DNA from: Flaveria trinervia
Lineage: Eukaryota; Streptophyta; Magnoliopsida; Asterales; Asteraceae
Reading direction: 5' to 3'
Length of the DNA stretch: 64,000 nucleotides
NCBI GenBank assembly: GCA_025506515.1
Contig: CM046442.1
Coordinates: 61,389,340 to 61,453,339, forward strand
In this document: positions 34,179-46,195 of the stretch, one piece after another
Layout: the number at the start of each line of letters is the position of its first letter
How positions within the stretch are numbered: the first letter of the stretch is position 1
Position numbers and translations under genes: made by a program
The notes under the pieces: generated by a model
Databases searched by the model: none
What the model was told of the DNA's origin: nothing
The model's input: the letters and a program-made list of their open reading frames with translations, nothing else

Positions 34179-36045
34179 AACTAATGAAGGGAATCCCATA
34201 TGCATCTGCTATAAGATACATCATGTATGCAATGATATGCACTAGACCGGACGTGTCATACGCTTTGAGCATGACAAGCCGATACTTGTGCCAAGGGACT
34301 TCAATATTCTAGTGACTGGATTTGATCTTTAATTTTGTATTTAGATATTGTAACCCTTTATTACTTGAATACATTATTTGGTTATAATGATTCAACTAAT
34401 ATTCCTATTTTGCATGTTTAAAATCCATAAGTAAATCATTTACTCAAAATGTCCGTAATCGTTCATACTTATGGGAACAAGTATGAAGGTAAGACTATTA
34501 TGAACTTGGATTGGTAGATATTCATATGGATGAATATAGAGCAAAGGGTTGCTACCAAAGTTTATAGATATTTATGGGATACAAATATTGGACTGACCTG
34601 CATCTCAAATATTAATACATGGAATCTTCCTGATTTATCATAAGTAATTTTGAGTAAAGGCAAAAATCATTTGGTATCCTCTAACCTGAGATACATACTA
34701 GGTCTTGATGTTTACCAAATATTATACTTGGACTTAGTTCGTCACTGTTCTGAAACATGGCAATACATAAGTCTGAGTTCAGGTATAATACAAGGTAATT
34801 GTGAGAGACGTATGTAGTCAAGATGGGATTTGTCCCTTTTATTCCTTGAGAGTAGGATTTAAGTCCTGATAAAGTTAAATCAATGGAGAATGATGATTCT
34901 GTGTCTTTGGGATTTAACATGACATCTGTGACAAAAGGATAGATGATTGATTCACTAAAACATTTCGAGTAAGGTAATTGAAGGGGATGATGTCATTGAA
35001 TGGCACTTAGTCATACGTATTAAGGGTAGTAAACCGTTGTTAGGCGGTATTTACTGCTTGCATCAATCTTCTATGAATCTTGTGCAAGTGGGAGATTGTT
35101 AGATCTTGTATGCCTAAGACACATACAAGATTGATGTGGTTAGTACGTTATGATCCACGTCGGGTCATACCCACTAACAAGCTATACAAACACCAATAAA
35201 TATTTATTTGTTAATGAGATCATACAAATAAATATTGACACCAATTTTGAAAATGGGTTTTCTAAAATGTTGCTTTTGTAATCGAACAACATTATATGGA
35301 TAATTTGTTCATGAGAAATTATTTGTTTCATTATTTAAGTGAGTTAAATAATAACAAATAAAAGTGTGTTAATGTTATAAAATTAAAAGAGGTTTTAATT
35401 TTATAAACTTATGGTTGAATGTACAAGTTTTTATAAAAATTAAAATGGGGGGAACCCATTTTGAATGGCATTTCCGGCCACCCCTTTTCGGCATGGGGAA
35501 CATCCATGCCTTGGTTTTATACAAGACTTTAACCATTCTTGCACTCATCCCTTGAGCACACTCTCTCTCACACACATGCAAAGAACTTATCCTTTCTCTC
35601 TTCTTGGCTGAAAAAAAATCATTTTTGTTGGCTGCATTTTTGGTTTTGGCTGGGCTATTTTTGAATTTGCAAGAAGAAGGTTTTGAGCATTTGGTGTTCT
35701 TCTACCTAGCAAGTTAGGTGTTTGCTAAGGCTTGTGGGTATACAAGCTTGAGGACTTCTATTTTGGAGGCTATACATTCAAGAAGCATCATCTTCTTCTT
35801 CTCTTCCATACCACATTATTTTGTTCTTGAAAGGTAGTTTCAAGAACACCCTATGGTTGTATTTTTTCGTTTTGATAGCATTTCATTTCACACATATATA
35901 TATAATCCTTTGTTCTTGGGTTTTATTTTGGGTTAATATGGTTCTAATTTTCAGATTATTAAACACCTTTTAATCCCTTATATCCGTTGTGTTTTTGAAG
36001 TTTAAATGGTTAAACTTGCTTTGATAAACTAGTAACAAAACCCAA
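34179..36045 (+). mobile_element. Copia fragment of the A/B family with 3' LTR
   Basis: Begins inside RNase H (GIPYASAI..., ICTRPDVSYALSMTSRY), jumps near 34285 directly to the pol end (CCAAGGGACTTCAATATTCTAG corresponds to 4768-4795 of A), then has the 3' non-coding part, a purine tract and an LTR. The missing stretch of about 0.55 kb is an internal deletion. No target duplication recognised. The minus-strand frames at 34681-34920 and 35375-35581 are shadows. Confidence 0.88.
35097..36045 (+). repeat. LTR of the A/B-family copia fragment
   Basis: Starts TGTTAGATCTTG after the tract CAAGTGGGAGAT and ends near AAAACCCAA. It aligns with the 3' LTR of A (13489-14438): GATCCACGTCGGGTCATACCC block, TTCGGCATG block, TTTGGTGTT...GGGTATACAAGCTT block. 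Sequence resembling the LTR of D begins right after it. Confidence 0.9.
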
Positions 36046-36868
36046 TAAGGAATACATGTTAAGGCTGATGCAACTCCAAACACTTCAAGTCTCCTGCATG
36101 CTGCATAAGTATATTGTAAAATAATGCTTCAGAAGTTTCACACATGCAGCTGAAAATACTCTAAGTGTGTAATCTTCCGAAGTGAAGAGCAATATCTTCC
36201 GAAGCCAAAGACGAAGACTTCTGAGCCAAAGACGAAGTCTTCCGAAGCTTCAGAGACAAAGTCTTCCGAAGCTCAACTCTTGAAGACAGATTTCTTCTGA
36301 AGATTTTTAGTACACATGCTTTATCTCATGTACATTACATAAACCTGGACCCCTTCCCACTACAACTTTGTAAAGTCACCAACTTGCATGAGTTGGTGAA
36401 AAGGTCCATGCTTTTAGCAAGTGTACATTAAGGTCTTGAGTCTATAACTTTCTATTTCATGTATTTTATCCTTTTTGTAATATATTAGGATGTGAGTTAT
36501 GGCATGTCAAAGTCACAAGTCAAAAGGCAATGTGACTTTTGACTCTACAGCTGATTTTATGTTATGTTTAGTCAACTGTATCCAGCTAGCCTTCAAAGTA
36601 TGGTCGGTTGTAGGATGTAGTATATGTATCTCAACTACTTGTAACTTTCCTTTATGCTTTGTAAAACTTGTAATAGAACTTGAGAAGGTAATATACTGCA
36701 ATCTTGAAAACCATTTTCTTGTGGCTTGCTATCTTGTTCTATCTCTTGCTTACTTGTGTTCTTAGTATAATCTATTGTGGTTAATCTAGTTTCACTGTTT
36801 GATTAGTCAAGTTAATCTCCTCTTTGTGTTATTGTCTTGTAAGTTGACCACCTTTCACCAGTCTTGCA
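36046..36868 (+). repeat. 5' LTR of copia D
   Basis: Aligns with 42215-43013 from AAGGCTGATGCAAC onward: CTTCCGAAG repeats (36170-36300), GGTGAAAAGGTCCATGC, AGGATGTGAG-TATGGCATGT, CTCCTCTTTGTGTT. The first 15-20 bases are diverged, so the start is approximate. After it, ATTTGATACTAAAGGC looks like a decayed primer site (intact form ATTTGGTATCAGAGC). Confidence 0.78.
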
Positions 36869-36911
36869 AAATTCATTTGATACTAAAGGCTAAGTGTTGA
36901 GGCACCTTTGA

Positions 36912-37806
36912 TGACAGGATCAGTGATCACAAGTTTGATGTATCAGAATATAAAGCAGCGGAATACAAACACGAATTAGACAAATTGTAGCAAGCAATCG
37001 ATACTTGTAAGCGTTAAGATCGCATACGGTTATAGGGAGAGAATATGAAATTCTGATTTCTAGGAATGTTTATAGATGTAGAATATTTCTAATCGAATCA
37101 ATCAATCATTCCATTCAATTGCTCATATCGCTCAATGATTACAATGGGTTGTCACTCCTTATATAGAGTGCAACAGTCACTGCTGTTATCACGGAAAGTG
37201 ACAACTGGCAGATCCAATACAGAAATAACTAAATCTTAACAAACTACTGAAATGTTCACAACTACTGAGAACATATCAGCAAGTTAAGTACAAAATATAA
37301 AACTACTGAAACTACAACGACTGAAGAACAAGCTCTTCAGTCGTTTTACAAAACTACTGAAACAAAGAAAATAAAACTACTGATATCACAACTACTGAAG
37401 AAGTACTCTTCAGCAGTTGTGACAAACTACTGAGGCTTCAGTACTTGATCTTCAGACTTTGACCTTCAGGCGTTTCATCAGCTGATGACTTCAGTAGATA
37501 TCATCAGCTGATGTCTTCAGTCTTTGTCTTCAGACTTTGTACATCAGTTGTTGATCTTCAGTACTTGTGAACTCTTCAGCTGTTGTACTTCAGTACTTTG
37601 GTCTTTCAGCTTCAGCACTTGTGTTCTTCAGCTGTTGTACTTCAGCACTTTGGTTCTTCAGCAGTTAGGTCTTCAGCACTTGATCTTCAGCTGTTGAAGT
37701 CTTCAGCACTTGTCAAACTACTGATGAGGCTTTCAGCAGTTGTTGTGATACCGTGTGGGACTTAGAGGTTTTCTGATCTTGGCTCATTGGTTCTTTTGGT
37801 CCAACA
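36912..37806 (-). repeat. Lone LTR of the C family inside D
   Basis: 895 bp, TGACAGG...GTCCAACA. It matches both LTRs of C over the full length but with clearly more differences (for example CAATCGATACTTGTAAGCG versus CAACGATATTTGTGAGCA). The flanks are TTTGA on the left and TCAAC on the right, which are not a duplication. On its right side lies RNase H of D in the middle of the domain. The orientation is given as for C (minus). Confidence 0.92.
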
Positions 37807-38315
37807 TCAACACTTGGCCTATGGTATCCCAAGAATTCTGACTTCAATCTGTATGCGTATACAGATAGTGATTATGGTGGTTGCAACATGACTGCAAAGT
37901 CTACATCTGGGGGATGTCAATTTCTTGGTAGAAGGGTTGTCTCATGGCAATGCAAGAAACAATCCTATGTCTCTGCATCAACTGCTAAAGCTGAATACAT
38001 TGATGTTGTAAGCTGCTGTGCTCAAGTACTTTGGGTTCAAAATTAGATGTTGGACTATGGATTAAACTTCAAGGAGATTTCCATTCACATAGACAACAAC
38101 AGTGCTATCTCAATCACAGAGAACCTTGTGCAGCACTCAAGTCAAAGCACATCAATATCAGGTATCATTTAATAAGAGATAACTATGAAAAGGGATTAAT
38201 TAAACTAGTCAAGGTTCACACAGATGAACAATATGCTGATGTGTTTACAAAGGCTTTTGATGAACAGAGATTTAAATATCTTATATCAGCTATTAGGATG
38301 ATCAACCTTGAGTAG
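37807..38315 (+). pseudogene. RNase H of copia D (N-terminally cut)
   Basis: Starts abruptly with LGLWYPKNSDFNLYAYTDSD, then STSGGCQFLGRR, and the open frame 38031-38315 with SKHINIRYHLIRDNYEKGLI and YADVFTKAFD, up to a stop after MINLE. A TAG interrupts the frame near 38044 and a frameshift lies near 38110. It is the end of the pol gene. Confidence 0.88.
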
Positions 38316-39028
38316 ATCTTTGTTAAAACTAATTCTTATTATTTCTTTAAAATTCATGTGAGTCCTAAGTTGTCTAGTTCATCACTTTCATAAGCTCATG
38401 TTTTCCTTGGATGAAAATTTCTTTTTGAAGACTTTTCTTAGATTTTTGGAAATTTCTAATACTTCGGAAGTTATGTTTTTAACTTCGGAAGTAAATCGTG
38501 CCTTCAAATTAAATAACTGTCTAAGAAGTTTACCTTCGGAAGAGTTTTCAAAATTCATCTTCTGAAGCTTAAATATTTGTCTCAGACACTTACTAAATTG
38601 TAAAGACCATTTACTTCCGAAGCAAAATTAACTCTTGGAAGCTGTGTCTGTTTACACTTAAAGCACTCAAGCTTTAATTTTTCTTCCGAAGCAAAATTTT
38701 TAAATCTCTCAGGAAATTCTTCCGAAGTCATTTTAGCTTCGGAAGCTTTTTAATTAAAACTTCCGAAGATATTAACCTTCGGAAGCTTTTTGACTTCCAA
38801 GAAAACTACTTTTGGAGCAAAAAGTAAACTACTTTTTCAGAGGTGGGACCGACATCTAGATTTCAAAGTTTATCCTCTTTCATTAAACTTTATCTCAAAT
38901 CCCTCTCACATATAAACCCAACGGTTTCCCCCTCTTTCTATCATCTGTTCTTCCTCCAAACCTAAAAACCCAAATTTCTCTCTGAAATTTCTTTCTTTCT
39001 TCTTCCTTCGTCCTTAAGCTACTTCAAA
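38316..39028 (+). repeat. Spacer of copia D with CTTCCGAAG motif array
   Basis: Non-coding gap between pol and ORF3. From about 38450 to 38800 it holds roughly ten copies of CTTCCGAAG or CTTCGGAAG, sequences that are themselves palindromic at the core (TTCCGAA/TTCGGAA). The LTRs of D carry the same word (36170-36300, 42340-42450). Nothing else recognised. Confidence 0.85.
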
Positions 39029-42000
39029 ATGGCCAACCTTGCTCATAGAAATGATCCCAACTTTACCATGCAGCTACCTAGACAACACAATCAAGTTGCT
39101 TTGTTATGCTCTGAGAAAGATCCTCATTTCTCAGAGTTTGTCGATTCTTGTCTCTGTCAAACTACTTCACCTCTCTCACCATTGATCCTCCACTCTATGA
39201 GGATCAGTTGCTCGAATTCTGGAAGACCTGCCAAGAGGTCATTATGGATGGGGAGAAGGCATTTTCTGCCACGGTGCAGGGGAGAACAATCTTCATCACT
39301 CCGGCCATCATCAACAGACATCTTCAGCTGGATGATGAAGAAGGTGAGGTGTTCTTCCCAAAGGAAGCTGTTAATCATTCCTTTCAGAAGATGGGGTATG
39401 AGGGAGATTTCTCTGTAAAGACCTTCAGGAAAGGGAAGGTCTCATCCCAATGGAGATTCCTGCTCCATGTGGTCATCCACAGTTTATCAAACAAGCATGG
39501 TGGATGGGACCAAATTCCTGAAGATCTCTCCTTCATAGTCCATGGAATGGTTCAAGGGGTCAAATTCAGGTACTCTCAGTTGTTTATACAAATTTGCTTG
39601 CTAATTTAGACTCCTTAGAATATTACATGTTTCCTAGATATGTCCAGTACATTCTTAACTATGAACTGGGCTCATAGTTAAGGGAATATGTAACATTCTT
39701 AAATTGGGACAGATGAAGCCCGGCATCTTTAAATTATTAAGAACGTCCACTGTTGGATTCTCTGGGGTAGAAAAAGCCCTAGTCCCAAAAATGTTAGAGC
39801 TCATTGCTCAAGGTGACAACCTAGCAGCACAAGCTAGTGTTGAACCCACACCTGCTACTTCCCAACCACCCACACAGCCTCATATCTCTATCACCTACCA
39901 AGAAATTACAAACGAACCCCTGCTCAGACTATTCAGACTGTGGAGGTCCCCATAGACTCACCCATACAGGAAGAAGTGGACATTGGAGCTCCCATTTCTC
40001 CTGAGGAGCAGACCACTCCCATCTCTTCAAGAATCAGTGCTGAGGTTCCTCATGCTCAGCCTGATGAGCTCATTAGCCCTACTGCCTCCAGGAACACAAG
40101 AACATGTGGATGTGATTGACCTAGCCTCCAGCTCACCTATGCAAGTGGGTGATGCTACCAAAAAGGGGAAGAAAGTCATTACAGCCACAGAACCTAGGAG
40201 TTCCTCCAAGAGAATGGACATTAAGGACTCGCCATCCTCACTTGCAACTGTGCATTCTCAGCAACCTCCTCTAGTTCACATTGATGTGGACTACATAGAC
40301 TCCTTCATACATAGTTTGTTTGAGGATGGGATACCAAGGGCTATGTCACCTTCATCCTCCTTCAATCATATTATTGGGTGGAGGTATTAAAACAACAGGA
40401 AGGCCCTCATTATTATAAGAGTTCAAGGACAGCAAGAAGTCTTAAATTTTCAAAACTTGGACTACTATGAAGGTCTGGATCTAGTCAACATGCCACTTGT
40501 CAACCCAAGCCAATCAAGACAAGCTGACAGACTGGCTAAAAGAATCCTAGACAGGATCATTGCAGAGTTCAGTCTAAGAAGGAGACTAAGGCAATCAGGC
40601 AATGTCATCGGTCAACTGGATGTTGAGGTAGACCCTAAGATTAGCTTCATAGGGGAAACCTTGACTGAAGGCCCAGTGACAGAACCTGAGAGCCCTGTCT
40701 CATCATCTCCAACTGCTGCAGAGATCCATATTCCTTCTGAGACACCTGCTGGTGAAGGTGCTTCTCAACCTCTCTCTAGCCTGAGCTCAGATGCTGCAAC
40801 GAGTAATGAAGGCCAAAGGTCTCTCCACCCTGAGTCACAAAGGTCTGAGAGTGACAAAAGGAAAAGAAAGATGACATCTGAGGAGATTGAGGAGGAGAGA
40901 GAGAGAGGAAAAGGAGGCTAAGGGGAGAAAGTTCCTCTACTGAGTCTCCAAGACTCATGGAGTCTGCAATCAGGGCTGCCCCTAGACCAGATACTCAGAA
41001 TGATGAGTTAAGGGTAGTCAGGATCAACTAGCTGCAGACTAGGAACTATGACATAGATAATATTATTTCTCTCCCCTTGGATGAATTGAATGAGCTGGTT
41101 GATCTGGAAAGGTCAAGAGAGAAGAAGGAGGCAGAAGATGCAGAACTCCTAGTACAAGTCAAAGAAGAAAGAAGAAGAAAAAGACTATACAAAGGTATGC
41201 CTACCCTCTCACCAGTTCAAGAAAGTCCTGAACAAGAGGATGTGGTTCAACAAGAACCTCAGGTAGATAAGGAAGAAGACAGAATCAAGATGATTAACTA
41301 CTTGAGTGCCATAGGCCTTTATCAGGCTGATGCACTCCTTCCCTTACCTTATGACTATATTGAGTTCGAGTACTTAAAACAACTCGAGCTTGAGTTAGTC
41401 AAGGAAAGAAAGACAACAAAGAAGAAGCTGAGGGAAGAAGCTGCAAAGTCAAGAGCCATCATCCAAAAGGGCATGAAGAAGTCTGCTCATAGGCACAGGA
41501 TGATGAGCTTCTTGAAGCTGTATGGATTCTCCGGAGGGAGACTTGGACCCATGTCTCTATCCACTATGGATGAGCATATCAGGGTAATCAAGCAGAAGAT
41601 TAAGAGTGGAGAGGTTAAGGTTGAACAAACACACACAACACAACATGGACCTCCTTCTAATGCTCAGCAAGCTTCATCTTCTGATCCACAGCAGGGTCAA
41701 CCTCCTTCTCCGTCTGATCCTGAGAGAGAGGAAGCCCCAACTGAGAAAGACAGTGAAGATCAATATGGTGCTACAGGCCAGTCTTCTCAGTTAAAATTTA
41801 GAAAGAGAAGGAAAAGGATGGCTTCTAAACCAAAGCCTAAGAAGAAGAAGAAGCTTGCATCCCCTTCTGAACCTCAGGATGAATCAGAACAGCCTGAGGA
41901 TCTGCAGCCAAAAGAAGCTCAATCAACTCCAACTTCAGTAGCTCCTCTAGCATCAGGAAGACCCATCTTGTCTTGGACATACACCACAAATCCAGAAAGA

Positions 42001-42087
42001 TGGCATGTTATTAGAGATCAAGGCATTGAAGACATCTATACATGGCAAGATATGTTTCAGTTGCCTCTACATGATCTCTTGACATGA
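39029..42087 (+). pseudogene. Post-pol ORF3 of copia D (broken)
   Basis: Starts at 39029 (MANLAHRNDPNFTMQLP). Open pieces: 39029-39418 and, after a shift, 39148-39609 (PPLYEDQLLEFWKTCQEVIM, IFITPAIINRHLQLDDEEGE, FLLHVVIHSLSNKHGGWDQI); decayed text near 39600-39660 (YYMFPRYVQYIL); 39704-40921 Pro/Ser/Glu-rich; and 41077-42087, a 336-residue charged coiled-coil-like part ending SWTYTTNPERWHVIRDQ and LPLHDLLT. The N-terminal third is homologous to ORF3 of C and E. No membrane or signal segment seen. Function unknown. Confidence 0.8.
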
Positions 42088-42214
42088 GAAGACACTTTGA
42101 CAGCATGAAGGATCATGATCATCTTATGAAGAAAGGAATGGTGATCATCCTAATAAGGACTGTTAATATCTGAAGTTTTCTAAATGTTTTGGTAGCATCA
42201 GCCTAGGGGGAGTT

Positions 42215-43013
42215 TGTAGAGATTAATGAAGAGGCTGATGCAACCTAAACATCTTTAGTCTTTCCTGCATGCTGCACAAGTGCATTGAAGTGGAATGCTT
42301 TGAAGTTTCACATGTGCAACAGAAATACTCTAAGTGTGAAATCTTCCGAAGCCAAGACCAACATCTTCCGAAGCCAAAGATGAAGTCTTCTGAAGCCTCA
42401 GAGACAAAGTCTTCCGAAGCTTCAAGTTCATGAAGACAGATTTCTTCCGAAGACTTTTAGTAACATGCTCTATCTGATGTACTGTTCCATAAAGCTGGAC
42501 ACCTTTCCGCTGAAACTCTGCAAGTCACCAACTAACATGGTTTGGTGAAAAGGTCCATGCTTTTAGTAACTGTGCGTTGAGGTCTTGAGTCTGTAACTTT
42601 CTACTTTATGTACTTTATCCTTTTTGTAATAGATAAGGATGTGAGCTATGGCATGTCATAGTCACTAGTCAAAAGGCAATCTGCCTTTTGACTCTACAAT
42701 TGATTTTATGTGTGTCTAGTCAATTGTATCTAGCTGGCTTTCAAAGTATAGCCGGCTGTAGGATGTTGTATAAGTATCTCATGTTCTTGTATCATTCGAA
42801 TATGCTTTTGTAACACTTGTAATAGAACATAGAGAAGGCAATATATTGCATTCTTGAAAACCAAACACTTGTGTTTTTTGTGTTCTGTCTCATATATTAC
42901 TTGTGTTCTTAGTGTCACCACTTGGTTAATCCAGTTTACTATTTGATCTAAGTTTAGTTTATCTCCTCTTTGTGTTGTTGTGTTGTAACACTACACCCTT
43001 CAACGATCCTGCA
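42215..43013 (+). repeat. 3' LTR of copia D
   Basis: Starts TGTAGAGATT after the tract CTAGGGGGAGTT (42203-42214). The end is set at TCCTGCA (43013) by comparison with 36868; an alternative is CTACA at 42996, which would give TGTAG/CTACA inverted ends. Contains CTTCCGAAG copies at 42340-42450. 42088-42202 is the short 3' non-coding part of D. Confidence 0.85.
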
Positions 43014-44690
43014 CCTACTGAGGTAAAATCTAACCTTTGTAGTGAATGATGTATTATTGAATTGCAAGGTTATACAGAGCATAAGTGTAAACTGGCTGAT
43101 AAAATTAAAGAAGAAAAAGTGAAGTCAGAGATGATGAAAAGAGAGATAAAAGGCTTTGAAATCAAAATTAAATCTTATCTCTGACATTGAAAAACTGCAT
43201 AGTGAAAAGTACACTCTTGCAGCTGAGAATGAGCTACTTACTAAAAAATTAGCTCAATCTAAGGCTGAACATAAACTAACTGAAGTAAACTTGAAAAGTT
43301 TCAAATGTCTTTAGTGAAGTTGCAAGATATGCTTCATTCTTAAATGGATCCAAAGGACATGTCGGGGATTGGGTATAATTCAGTCCTCCACCATACAATG
43401 ACAACTACACTGTCATGCCTGAATCAGTCTCGCTCAAACAGGAAATTGAAACTAAAACTATGGAACCAAAATCTATAGTAATACAAGTGACCAATCCTCA
43501 AAACAAACCTGATGTTTATATTGAAAAAAATAAGGATAAAATCAAGTTAGGTCATCCAATCAAAATCAAAGAGTGCTTAGACAAGGCATTGAGTTTCATG
43601 AAACCCACAAGCCCCATAAAAGCAATTGTTCCTTTCATAAAATTCATACCTTGTGTTCTAAAAGGTAAAAAAGAAGTATGTGAGATCAGTGAAACCCACT
43701 GCTAAGAGCAGTTCTGATAATGAGATCATATCTCCAAACAATTCAAGCAAATCAGAAAAGGTTTCATGGAAAAAGATACAAAAAGGATCACTGAGTTCAA
43801 CACATAAAACTCTATCACACCCTCAGTCTTCAAAACTAAGATAGGGAGTTGGGTTTGATATTGCAACAAGGAACACGTTGACAAGTTTGAGAAAGAGGTG
43901 AGAAATGGGTTGAAGAAACAAAAACAACCCATAAAATCAAACAAATGTAGTGTTGTGAAGCAAACTACAAAAAGGGTTGATTTTGAATCATCCCCTAAGC
44001 AACAGAAAGTGGCTCAGCAGCAAATGAGAAAATCAGCTGAGACACACAAGTCAAACTGTGATTCAAGAAACAAACAAATGTATTGTGACATTTATGATAT
44101 GTTCAATCACAAGACAGAAAAGTGCTTTTATAATCAATACTGCTCTATTTGTGACATGAACAACCACTCAACCAAAATTTGTTATTTCAACAAATATTGT
44201 TCAGTCTGTGATATGAACAATCACAATACATCTGATTGTTACTTCAATTAGAAGGGATTGAAAATTCCCCAAAACAACCCATCTCAACAACATCATCAGG
44301 AAAAACTCAAGTCAGGAGTCATTTGCATAATGATCAATCTAGAACATCTAGATCACTTAATGACATGAGTAAAACAAAAGAAACATGGAAAAGTCAAAGA
44401 AACAACTATTTCATCAATCAAAAGTCTGACTTTTCAAAACCCAAAATGATCTTTGAAAATCAATAATGATTTAAATTTCTTCAAAAGAACAGAGATCAAA
44501 GGTTTTACTACTCATCTGACTCTTCGTTGATGTTGATGAGAAGACTCCAGCAAGATATCATAAGAAATCTCCCAGATCTTCTCCAGATAGATCACAATTT
44601 AGAGGAAAGTGTCAAGAAGTCACCATAATAGATAGAAACGGGAAACCCAAGACCACCATGGCTTGGGTTCCACATTCTAACTAGTTTTTT
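43014..44690 (+). pseudogene. gag: gag C-terminal half of copia E with three zinc knuckles
   Basis: Homologous to the gag extension of C: reads TEVKSNLCSE, a stop, CIIELQGYTEHKCKLADKIK (C: LCSEQCIAAF...). The frame 43415-43705 is Lys-rich. The frame 43898-44251 ends with three tandem CCHC units (44084-44239): CDIYDMFNHKTEKC, CSICDMNNHSTKIC, CSVCDMNNHNTSDC; the first has Tyr in place of its second Cys. It would bind nucleic acid. The C-terminal part (44236-44690) is Ser/Lys-rich and ends with KTTMAWVPHSN. Confidence 0.83.
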
Positions 44691-45299
44691 TATGCTTGCA
44701 GGGTCATTCATATAGGTCCAACGGCTTATGTTACATGGATAGTGGATGCTCCCGACATATGACTGGAGATCGTTCCCTCCTTCATGACTTCAAGCACATA
44801 CAAGGAACTACGATGGTATTTGTGGAGATTCACAAGGTGGTAGAATTACAGGTGAAGGATCTATGACAAATGGATACTGAGCTTTGAGAGAGTGAACTAT
44901 TATGAACAACTGAACTTCGATGTGTTAAGCCTGTCTCAGATCTGTGACAAGAAATATTCAACTCACTTTACAAATACTCATTGCTACATTCTGAAACCTG
45001 GATTTCATATCTCTAAAGAATGGGTTGTCCTAAAGACCCTGAGGAAGAATAATACTTATGTTTTAAACCTGTGTACTACATCACCTAAAGAAGAAACATG
45101 TCTTTTCTCAAAAGCATCATTTGATGAGTCACAACTTTGGCATAGATGTTTGGGACACACCAAGTTTAAAAACATGAACAGATTGGTCAAAGGAACCATG
45201 TCATTGGTCTTCCACAAAAAGAATTTCACTTTGTTGATCACTGTTCTGCATGCCTCAAAGGAAAACCACACAAATCTTCTCATAAATCCAAGCTGGTGA
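44691..45299 (+). pseudogene. Protease and GAG-pre-integrase of copia E
   Basis: CYMDSGCSRHMTGDRSLLHD at about 44732-44790 is the protease site. 44892-45299 follows with LSLSQICDKKYSTHF-type sequence and LWHRCLGHTKFKNMNRL (integrase His-His part); the Cys pair is altered by a shift near 45235. Homologous to 23020-23430 of C. Confidence 0.85.
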
Positions 45300-46195
45300 A
45301 CACAAACAATACTCCATTGAAGCTACTTCATATGGATTTGTTTGGACCAACTCATGTCATGAGTATTGGAAAGACACAGTGTTGTTTGGTGATCACTGAT
45401 GACTTTTCACAATTCACATAGGTGTTCTTCTTACTTCATAAAAATGAGGCATCCCAAATAATTCATAACTTTATCACACAAATTGAAAATCAACTTGATC
45501 TTAAGCTCAAAACAATCAGAAGTGATAATGGAACTGAATTCAAAAATGAAGACATGAGTTCTTTTTGTACAACCAAAGGCATTGCTCATCAATTTAGTGC
45601 AGCTAGAACTCCTCAACAAAATGGGGTAGCTCAAAGGAGAAATAGAACACTGATTGAAGCAGCAAGAACGATGCTAGCCGATGCTAAGCTGCCAATAACC
45701 TTTTGGGCAGAGGCAGTTAACACATCATGCTTTGTATAAAACCAAACTCTAATTGTAAAAGAAAGCAACATGACTCCACATCAACTGCTTTTTCATAGAA
45801 AACCATTCATTGGATTTCTTAAATCAATTGTTATTCCTGTCTCAATATTAAACACCCGAGACTATCTGGGAAAGTTTTCATCTAAGTCTGATGAAGGATT
45901 CTTTGTAGGTTATTCTTCTATTTCAAAGGCTTACAGAGTGTTTAATCCTAGATTAAACATTATTGATGAATCAACAAATGTTCAATTCAAGGAACATTCA
46001 TTTCCCAAATCTACAAATGGTCGTGACTGGTTGTTTGATATTGACTCTTGTACAAAATCATTTGATCAATTTCACTTGTCTGATGCAGGAAATCTCCATT
46101 CAGATGACACGTCTTCGGCTATAGAAAGAAGAAATGACTTTCCTTTAATTCCTTTTACATATGCTGAATACATGAATGAAGATGTTCCTCTCTAA
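45300..46195 (+). pseudogene. Integrase of copia E (broken)
   Basis: LLHMDLFGPTHVMSIGKTQC and VITDDFSQF, then a stop near 45420. The frame 45422-45739 has IRSDNGTEFKNEDMSSFC (second catalytic Asp) and FSAARTPQQNGVAQRRNRTL (catalytic Glu replaced by a polar residue if the alignment holds). 45770-46195 is the C-terminal domain (MTPHQLLFHRKPFIGFLK, FFVGYSSISKAYRVFN). Confidence 0.87.

Larger units (their letters stand above)
36046..43013 (+). mobile_element. Ty1/copia element D (internal deletion, hosts a C-type LTR)
   Basis: A 5' LTR-like block (36046-36868), a 43-base internal stub, then an LTR of the C family (36912-37806), then the end of RNase H, spacer, ORF3, purine tract and 3' LTR (42215-43013). 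Leader, gag, protease, integrase and RT are missing. The layout of the 3' half equals C and E. No matching target duplication was found at the outer ends. Confidence 0.82.
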
